DNA of 10,000 nt from Rhodospirillales bacterium. GTDB lineage: Bacteria > Pseudomonadota > Alphaproteobacteria > SMXQ01. The notes under the pieces are model-generated. The model saw only the letters and a list, made by a program, of their open reading frames with translations. It was not told where the DNA came from and did no database searches. The position numbers and the translations under genes were made by a program. Shown one piece after another: positions 5,350-10,000 of this stretch (positions within the stretch are counted from its first letter, which is position 1; the number at the start of each line of letters is the position of its first letter). The DNA lies in the NCBI GenBank assembly GCA_024638585.1, contig JAHEKA010000053.1, forward strand, positions 1-10,000, read 5' to 3'.

Positions 5350-6978
5350 TCAGACCAGCCTTGACTGGTGGACCGCGGCGCCGACGAAGGACGAGAACAG
5401 CGGGTGCGGCTCGAAGGGTTTGGATTTCAGCTCCGGATGGAACTGCACGCCGATGAACCAGGGATGCCCCGCCAGCTCGACGATCTCGGGCAAGCCGCCG
5501 TCGGGCGACAGGCCGGCGACCTTGAGGCCGGCTTGTTCCAACTGGTCGCGGTAATTGATGTTCACCTCATAGCGGTGACGGTGGCGTTCGAAGACTGTCT
5601 TGGCGCCATAAATCTCGGCCACCTTGCTGCCCGGCACGACGTTGCATTCATAGGCGCCGAGCCGCATGGTCCCGCCCAGATTGTCTTCCGAGGTGCGCCG
5701 CTCCAGCTCCTCGCCGCGCAGCCACTCGGTCAGCAGGCCGACCACCGGCTCCTTGGCCGGACCGAATTCGGTGGATCCCGCGCCCTTGATCCCCGCCAGG
5801 TTGCGCGCCACCTCGATCACCGCCATCTGCATGCCGAAGCAGATCCCGAAATAGGGCACCTTGTGTTCGCGGGCGAAGCGCGCTGCCTCCACCTTGCCTT
5901 CCGCGCCGCGCTCGCCGAAGCCGCCCGGCACCAGGATGCCGTTGACGTCTTCCAGCTTTTCCAGCGCGCCGTCCTGTTCGAAGATTTCCGATTCGATCCA
6001 GTCGAGCTCGACCTTCACGTTGTTGGCGATGCCGCCATGGGTCAACGCTTCGGACAGCGACTTATAGGCGTCGAGCAGATTGGTGTATTTGCCGACCACG
6101 GCGATGCGCACCTCGCCTTCCGGTTTGCGGATGCGTTCCAGAATTTCGAACCAGCGCGTGAGGTCGGGCTCCGGCGCGTCATCGATCCCGAAATGCCGCA
6201 GCACCACCTGATCGAACCCTTGCTGGTGATAACTGATCGGCACCTGGTAGATGGTGTCGACGTCGAGACCTTCGATAACCGCGTCGCCCTGCACGTTGCA
6301 GAATTGGGCGATCTTGCGCCGTTCCTCCGGCGGCAAGGGGCGGTCGGACCGGCACAGCAGCGCATCGGGCTGGATGCCGAGGGACAACAGCTCCTTCACC
6401 GAATGCTGGGTCGGCTTGGTCTTGAGCTCGCCCGCGGTCGGGATATAGGGCAGCAGGGTGAGATGGATATACATGGCGCGATCACGCCCCACCTCGTTGC
6501 CGAACTGGCGAATGCCTTCCAGGAAGGGCAGGCCCTCGATATCGCCCACCGTGCCGCCGATCTCGCACAGCACGAAATCCGTATCGTCGCAATCGGCGGC
6601 GATGAATTCCTTGATGGCGTCGGTGACATGGGGAATCACCTGCACCGTCGCGCCCAAATAGTCGCCGTGGCGTTCCCGGGCGATCACCGTGGAATAGATG
6701 CGTCCGGTGGTGACGTTGTCCGCCTGGCGCGAGGGTACGCCGGTGAAGCGCTCGTAATGGCCGAGGTCGAGATCGGTCTCCGCCCCGTCATCGGTGACGA
6801 AGACCTCGCCATGCTGGGTCGGCGACATGGTCCCGGGATCGACATTGATATAGGGGTCGAGTTTCCTGAGCCGGACCTTGTAGCCGCGAGCCTGGAGCAA
6901 TGCGCCGAGCGACGCCGAGGCAAGACCCTTGCCGAGGGAGGACACGACGCCGCCGGTGATAAAGATGAACCGCGTCAT
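5350..6978 (-). CDS. pyrG: CTP synthase (glutamine-hydrolysing)
   Basis: Makes CTP from UTP, ATP and glutamine, the last step of de novo pyrimidine nucleotide synthesis; cytoplasmic tetramer able to form filaments in many bacteria. The 542 residues match the usual length. The N-terminal synthase domain (1-about 270) shows FITGGVVSSLGKG (6-18, nucleotide loop), RKLDPYINVDPGTMSP (38-53), DGAETDLDLGHYERF (64-78), CEIGGTVGDIEG (138-149) and the UTP-site stretch KTKPTQHSVKELL (186-198). The C-terminal class I glutamine amidotransferase domain (about 290-542) shows the oxyanion loop PGGFGERG (351-358) and the triad Cys380 (GICFGMQ), His514 and Glu516 (QFHPE). All expected catalytic residues are present. 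A terminator just upstream, after secG, implies that pyrG has its own promoter within about 6979-7038, although I could not place one convincingly. It appears to lead a pyrG-kdsA-eno unit. Confidence 0.98.
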   Translation of the reverse strand: MTRFIFITGGVVSSLGKGLASASLGALLQARGYKVRLRKLDPYINVDPGTMSPTQHGEVFVTDDGAETDLDLGHYERFTGVPSRQADNVTTGRIYSTVIARERHGDYLGATVQVIPHVTDAIKEFIAADCDDTDFVLCEIGGTVGDIEGLPFLEGIRQFGNEVGRDRAMYIHLTLLPYIPTAGELKTKPTQHSVKELLSLGIQPDALLCRSDRPLPPEERRKIAQFCNVQGDAVIEGLDVDTIYQVPISYHQQGFDQVVLRHFGIDDAPEPDLTRWFEILERIRKPEGEVRIAVVGKYTNLLDAYKSLSEALTHGGIANNVKVELDWIESEIFEQDGALEKLEDVNGILVPGGFGERGAEGKVEAARFAREHKVPYFGICFGMQMAVIEVARNLAGIKGAGSTEFGPAKEPVVGLLTEWLRGEELERRTSEDNLGGTMRLGAYECNVVPGSKVAEIYGAKTVFERHRHRYEVNINYRDQLEQAGLKVAGLSPDGGLPEIVELAGHPWFIGVQFHPELKSKPFEPHPLFSSFVGAAVHQSRLV

Positions 6979-7038
6979 GGGTGCTTAGGATACATCATTG
7001 GATCAATCCTACCGATTCAAAACTTGGCGCCCGGCATG

Positions 7039-7067
7039 AAAAAAGGGCGGCTCACCTGTCACCGCCC
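7039..7067 (-). terminator. Intrinsic terminator downstream of secG
   Basis: On the minus strand GGGCGG (7062-7067) and CCGCCC (7045-7050) form a 6-bp all-GC stem with an 11-base loop, followed directly by six T residues (7039-7044). It lies 37 bases after the secG stop and about 60 bases before pyrG. This is the only textbook Rho-independent terminator in the window. It separates secG (and perhaps tpiA) transcription from pyrG-kdsA-eno. Confidence 0.82.
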
Positions 7068-7104
7068 CCGGTCATCGAAAGGACACCGCGCCCCCTGCCC
7101 CGTT

Positions 7105-7437
7105 TTATCGGCCAAGCGGCGCCCCCGGTTCCTTCGGTGCCGCCGGCGTGGCGGGTGCCACGGGCACCGGGGACACGCCCTGGTCCAGCACGGAAGTGGG
7201 CTTCCGCGCATCCGCCGCCATGATCGCGAGGATAAGGGAGGTCGCCATGAACGCGGCGGCCAGGATCGTGGTCGTCCGGGTCAGCAGATTGGCCTGGCTG
7301 CGGCCGGTCATGAATCCGCCGCCGCCCCCGCCGCCGCCGCCGATGCCGAGCGCCCCGCCTTCCGAGCGCTGCATCAACACGGCGATGACCAGGGCCAGAG
7401 CCAGGAAAAGATGAATGGTGAGAACAATTGTCGTCAT
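7105..7437 (-). CDS. secG: Protein-export membrane protein SecG
   Basis: Accessory subunit of the SecYEG translocon in the inner membrane; it aids SecA-driven protein export. The 110 residues show two transmembrane helices (about 4-22 and 53-74). They are joined by the family signature LMQRSEGGALGIG, a run of nine glycines (33-41) and GFMTGRSQANLLTRTT (41-56). The C-terminus (about 85-110) is Ala/Pro-rich and low in complexity, as is common in alphaproteobacterial SecG. The ATG at 7437 begins just before the first helix, with a weak GGGA ribosome site. The gene has a candidate promoter between it and tpiA and a strong terminator behind it, so it may be transcribed alone as well as with tpiA. 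Placement between tpiA and pyrG is a common conserved order. Confidence 0.95.
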   Translation of the reverse strand: MTTIVLTIHLFLALALVIAVLMQRSEGGALGIGGGGGGGGGFMTGRSQANLLTRTTTILAAAFMATSLILAIMAADARKPTSVLDQGVSPVPVAPATPAAPKEPGAPLGR

Positions 7438-7458
7438 AGCGGTCCCGCAGTTGGCTGG

Positions 7459-7487
7459 AACATAAGACCATCGCCGGTGATTTTAAA
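7459..7487 (-). promoter_or_regulatory. Candidate sigma70-type promoter for secG
   Basis: On the minus strand TTTAAA (7482-7487, 4 of 6) is spaced 17 bases from TATGTT (7459-7464, 4 of 6). Transcription would begin near 7452, giving a short leader of about 15 bases before the secG ATG at 7437. It lies in the 96-base tpiA-secG gap, in its only AT-rich part. Consensus match only. Confidence 0.4.
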
Positions 7488-7513
7488 GGGCCAAATTGCC
7501 CGAATTGACCGCC

Positions 7514-7532
7514 GGCGGACCCGGGGCCCGCC
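7514..7532 (-). repeat. GC-rich hairpin directly after the tpiA stop codon
   Basis: On the minus strand an 8-bp stem (GGCGGGCC with GGTCCGCC, one G-U pair) closes on a 3-base loop and begins one base after the tpiA stop. No T run follows directly, so it is not a standard intrinsic terminator. It may slow polymerase, protect the tpiA 3' end, or reduce read-through into secG. The fold is seen in the sequence; the role is inference. Confidence 0.45.
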
Positions 7533-7533
7533 G

Positions 7534-8283
7534 TCAGGAAGCGGCTTGGCGGGCAATCTCCAGGAAAGACGCGGCCTCCAGGCTGGCGCCGCCCACCAGG
7601 GCCCCATTGACGTTATCCACCGCCAGAAGTTCCCGGGCATTCTTGGGGTTGACCGATCCACCGTAGAGCAGCCGCGCCTCCCCGGCCTCGGCGATCTTGG
7701 TCTCGATCTGTTCGCGGATATGGGCATGGGCGGCGGCGACCTCATCCACGGTCGGCGTCCGGCCGGTCCCGATGGCCCAGACCGGCTCATAGGCGATGAC
7801 CGTGTTGGCAGCCGCCGCCCCCTCGGGGATCGAGCCGGCAATCTGGCCGGACAGGACGCCGAGTGTCTCGCCCGCGTCTCGCTGCGCCTCGGTCTCGCCG
7901 ATGCAGATGATGGCATTGAGTCCGGCACCATGGGCGGCCGCCGCCTTGGCCTGCACCAGCCCATCGCTTTCCCCGTGATCGGCGCGCCGCTCGGAATGGC
8001 CGACGATGACGAAACTTGCCCCGGCCTCGGCCAGCATGGCGGCGGCAAGGTCCCCGGTATGGGCCCCGGAGGACGCCTCGTGGCAGTCCTGGCCGCCGAC
8101 CGCGACCGCGGACCCGGCCAGCACATCGGCCACCGCCGCCAGGACCACCGCCGGCGGGCACACCAGAAGGTCGCAAGCCGATGCCACCTCCGCCGCGCCC
8201 GCGCCAACGCCTTCGGCCAGCGCGCGGCCATCGGCACCGGCCGCATTCATCTTCCAGTTCCCCGCGATCAGTGGCCGGATCAT
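7534..8283 (-). CDS. tpiA: Triose-phosphate isomerase
   Basis: Interconverts dihydroxyacetone phosphate and glyceraldehyde 3-phosphate in glycolysis and gluconeogenesis; cytoplasmic dimer. The 249 residues are the normal length for one TIM barrel. The active site is complete: Lys11 in AGNWKMN (7-13), His96 in IVGHSERR (93-100) and Glu166 in AYEPVWAIGTG (164-174). The phosphate-binding elements are the loop 6 region after Glu166 and LLYGGSVN (205-212). GGQDCHEASSGAHTGDLAA (63-81) is also family-typical. The ATG is placed exactly before the standard N-terminus; GGGGAG lies 8 bases upstream and serves as ribosome site. It is transcribed divergently from ppiD. A promoter of its own in 8284-8440 is expected, but none of the -35/-10 pairs I tried was convincing. 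Confidence 0.97.
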   Translation of the reverse strand: MIRPLIAGNWKMNAAGADGRALAEGVGAGAAEVASACDLLVCPPAVVLAAVADVLAGSAVAVGGQDCHEASSGAHTGDLAAAMLAEAGASFVIVGHSERRADHGESDGLVQAKAAAAHGAGLNAIICIGETEAQRDAGETLGVLSGQIAGSIPEGAAAANTVIAYEPVWAIGTGRTPTVDEVAAAHAHIREQIETKIAEAGEARLLYGGSVNPKNARELLAVDNVNGALVGGASLEAASFLEIARQAAS

Positions 8284-8401
8284 CTGCCTCTCTCCCCTAC
8301 CCCGTGTGCTGCGCCGTTCGGCCCCGGGCCGCCCGGCTGATTAGTTACCACGGCGGCTGCCGAGCGCCAAGATTTCGCCGTTTTTCCCTGCCAATAGTGT
8401 G

Positions 8402-8430
8402 TTGCAGGCCCGAAAGCCCCCACCTATGAT
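8402..8430 (+). promoter_or_regulatory. Candidate sigma70-type promoter for ppiD
   Basis: TTGCAG (8402-8407, 3 of 6) is followed after 17 bases by TATGAT (8425-8430, 5 of 6). Transcription would begin near 8437, about 70 bases before the ppiD ATG. A perfect 12-bp palindrome, ATGCCGCGGCAT (8429-8440), overlaps the end of the -10 box and the expected start. The -10 is good and the -35 weak. Confidence 0.38.
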
Positions 8431-8438
8431 GCCGCGGC

Positions 8439-8492
8439 ATGGCGGACGATCGCCGCAGAGAGCGGGCGCGCCTTTCCTTTTCAACCACTTAG
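8439..8492 (+). other. Possible 17-residue upstream open frame before ppiD
   Basis: An ATG at 8439 opens the frame MADDRRRERARLSFSTT and stops at TAG (8490-8492), in the same reading frame as ppiD and 15 bases before its ATG. It would start almost at the predicted transcription start and is arginine-rich (5 of 17). No clear ribosome site is present. It may be a leader peptide or simple chance; not called as a gene. Confidence 0.15.
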
Positions 8493-8507
8493 CGGATCTC
8501 ATGGACG

Positions 8508-10000
8508 ATGCTTCAGGTCCTTCGTGAAAAAGCCAGTTCCTGGGTCATCAAGATTTTGCTTGGCCTCCTGATCGTTGCCTTCGCCATTTGGGGGATCAAC
8601 GACGTGTTCCTGGGCGAACGCGATCCCGCCGTGGCCAAGGTCGGCAGCATCAAGATCCTCCGTTCGGAGTTCGACGAGTCCTATCGCCAGGAACTCGACC
8701 GCCTGCGCCAGGCGATCGGCACCATCGATCGCGAGACGGCCCGGCGCATGGGCATCGACCGGCAGGTTCTCAGCCGCTTGGTCAACAGCGCGGCGATCAG
8801 ACTGGCGGCACGGGATCTTGGGGTGGTGATCTCCGATCCCATGGTCAACAAGCATATTCGATCCGATCCGCGCTTCCGCAATTCACAAGGCCAGTTCGAC
8901 CGCCGGCGGTTCCAGCAGGCCTTGACCGCTGGGAATATCGCCGAGGGTTATTACGTCGCCAACTTGAGGCAGGCGTTGTCGACCGACCTGCTCACCCAGA
9001 CGGTGTCGGGCCATATTCCGGTGCCCAAGGCCCTGGCCGATCCGATGATCCGGTTCCGCTCGGAAGAGCGTGTCGCCAAGACTGTCCTGGTGCCGCCTCC
9101 GCCCCTCGGCAAGGCGCCGGAACCGAAGGACGGGGACGTCGCCTCCTACTACAAGGCGAATACCGCGCGCTTCACCGCGCCGGAATACCGGGAGGTGACA
9201 TACATTCATCTCGACCCCAAGGCGATGGCCAAGGACATCCAGGTCAGCGAAGAGGACATCAAGGCGGAATACGAAGAGCGCAAGAAGACCGAATTCATGG
9301 TGCCCGACCGGCGCAAGATCCAGCAGGTGGTCTTCCCGCCCGAAGCCGAGGCGGCGGCCAAGGCCGCGTCGGCAGCCATCAAGAAGGGAAAAAGCCTGGC
9401 CGAGGCGGCCCAGGAACACGGCAAGAACCTCAAGGTGGTCAATCTGGACTGGGTCGAAAAGCGGGACCTTCTCACCGACATCGCCGATGGGGTGTTCACC
9501 GTGAAGAAGGGCAAGATCAGTGCGCCGCTCAAGAGCTCGCTGGGCTGGCACCTGGTGCAGGTCGAAGACGCGCAGAAAGGCCGCACCGTGCCGCTCAAGG
9601 AGGCCCGCAAGACGATCCGCGAGCACCTCGCCGTGACCCAGGCGCAGAATGATGTGGGCAAGTTGACGACGCCGTTGGATGACGCGCTTGCCGGCGGGGC
9701 CGACCTCAATGAGGCGGCGGCAAAAATCAATCTCAAAGCCCAGCGCATCGCCGCGCTCGATCGTCAGGGCCGGGGCCGCGACAGCAAGAAGGTCGACGGC
9801 CTGCCGGTGGGCGGGAACTTCGTGCGCACCGCGTTCGAGACCCAAGAGGGTCAGACCAGCTCCCTGATCGACACCCGGGACGGCGGCTACTACGTGCTGA
9901 CGGTCAACAAGGTCATGCCACCGGCCCCCCGACCTCTCACCGAGGTGCGCAGCGTCGCGGTGATGTCATGGAAGGCGGAACAGCAGGCGCAAAAGGCCGA
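8508..10000 (+). CDS. ppiD: PpiD-type membrane-anchored periplasmic chaperone / peptidyl-prolyl isomerase (partial, 3' end cut)
   Basis: Periplasmic folding factor anchored near the Sec translocon, assisting newly exported proteins. Visible are 497 residues with no stop; E. coli PpiD has about 620, so over 100 may be missing. The N-terminus MLQVLREKASSWVIKILLGL plus LIVAFAIWGI forms one transmembrane anchor (about 13-31) with the chain outside. A SurA/PpiD-like N-terminal chaperone domain follows (about 40-185), including SDPRFRNSQGQFDRRRFQQAL (119-139). A parvulin-like domain lies at about 265-355 and ends in the family-typical KISAPLKSSLGWHLVQVED. The region around 435-475 (TAFETQEGQTSSLIDTRDGG) resembles another parvulin-like C-terminal part. 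Parvulin residues look degenerate, as in many PpiD proteins, so isomerase activity is doubtful. An in-frame TAG at 8490-8492 limits the start; ATG 8508 gives the standard N-terminus but has only a poor ribosome site. A SurA-like annotation is the alternative name. Confidence 0.9.
   Translation, partial: MLQVLREKASSWVIKILLGLLIVAFAIWGINDVFLGERDPAVAKVGSIKILRSEFDESYRQELDRLRQAIGTIDRETARRMGIDRQVLSRLVNSAAIRLAARDLGVVISDPMVNKHIRSDPRFRNSQGQFDRRRFQQALTAGNIAEGYYVANLRQALSTDLLTQTVSGHIPVPKALADPMIRFRSEERVAKTVLVPPPPLGKAPEPKDGDVASYYKANTARFTAPEYREVTYIHLDPKAMAKDIQVSEEDIKAEYEERKKTEFMVPDRRKIQQVVFPPEAEAAAKAASAAIKKGKSLAEAAQEHGKNLKVVNLDWVEKRDLLTDIADGVFTVKKGKISAPLKSSLGWHLVQVEDAQKGRTVPLKEARKTIREHLAVTQAQNDVGKLTTPLDDALAGGADLNEAAAKINLKAQRIAALDRQGRGRDSKKVDGLPVGGNFVRTAFETQEGQTSSLIDTRDGGYYVLTVNKVMPPAPRPLTEVRSVAVMSWKAEQQAQKA

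Noticed and set aside
3247..5364. A 705-codon plus-strand frame antisense to eno and kdsA
   Set aside because: Also in phase with both sense genes; explained by codon bias, with no recognisable domain.
5368..8340. A 990-codon open frame on the plus strand across pyrG, secG and tpiA
   Set aside because: It runs exactly in phase with the sense codons of all three genes, so stops arise only where the sense strand uses TTA, CTA or TCA, which GC-rich genes avoid. Its translation is low-complexity and matches no family I know, while the opposite strand encodes complete enzymes.
8284..8400. tpiA promoter candidate TTGGCG with ACTAAT
   Set aside because: Spacing of 19 bases and weak matches; not better than chance in this region.

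Overview
This window is an ordinary, gene-dense core region of a GC-rich bacterial chromosome, almost certainly from an alphaproteobacterium. Four points support this: the gene order ppiD / tpiA-secG-pyrG-kdsA-eno-ftsB-pdhA-pdhB; a pyruvate dehydrogenase split into E1 alpha and E1 beta; an E1 beta carrying its own N-terminal lipoyl domain; and the strong GC bias. A Rhodospirillales-like lineage is possible, but the sequence alone does not settle the order. No mobile element, CRISPR array, tRNA, rRNA or phage gene was seen. I found no convincing undescribed system.

Layout. Eight genes read leftwards on the minus strand. From right to left they are tpiA (triose-phosphate isomerase), secG (translocon subunit), pyrG (CTP synthase), kdsA (KDO-8-phosphate synthase), eno (enolase), ftsB (division protein), pdhA (E1 alpha) and pdhB (E1 beta, cut by the left edge). 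One gene, ppiD (membrane-anchored periplasmic chaperone), reads rightwards from a divergent region at about 8284-8507 and is cut by the right edge. Both truncated genes are clear despite lacking one end.

Transcription units, as inferred. tpiA is followed by a hairpin and then a candidate secG promoter. secG ends in the only good intrinsic terminator (7039-7067), so pyrG starts a new unit. pyrG, kdsA and eno are packed with gaps of 3 and 33 bases. ftsB appears to have its own promoter almost on its start codon. pdhA lies behind the only large gap, 2176-2584, which is AT-rich in its middle and holds a candidate promoter and two inverted repeats. pdhA and pdhB are separated by 3 bases, and the pdhB ribosome site lies inside the end of pdhA.

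How the genes fit together. TpiA and enolase are glycolytic. Enolase makes phosphoenolpyruvate, a substrate of KdsA for the KDO sugar of lipopolysaccharide. PyrG makes the CTP that activates KDO. Pyruvate derived from PEP feeds the PdhA/PdhB E1 enzyme. SecG and PpiD both act at the Sec translocon, and FtsB acts in septation. The most worthwhile leads are the pdhA control region, the opposite charges of the PdhA tail and PdhB linker, the metal-dependent type of KdsA, and the probably leaderless ftsB transcript.
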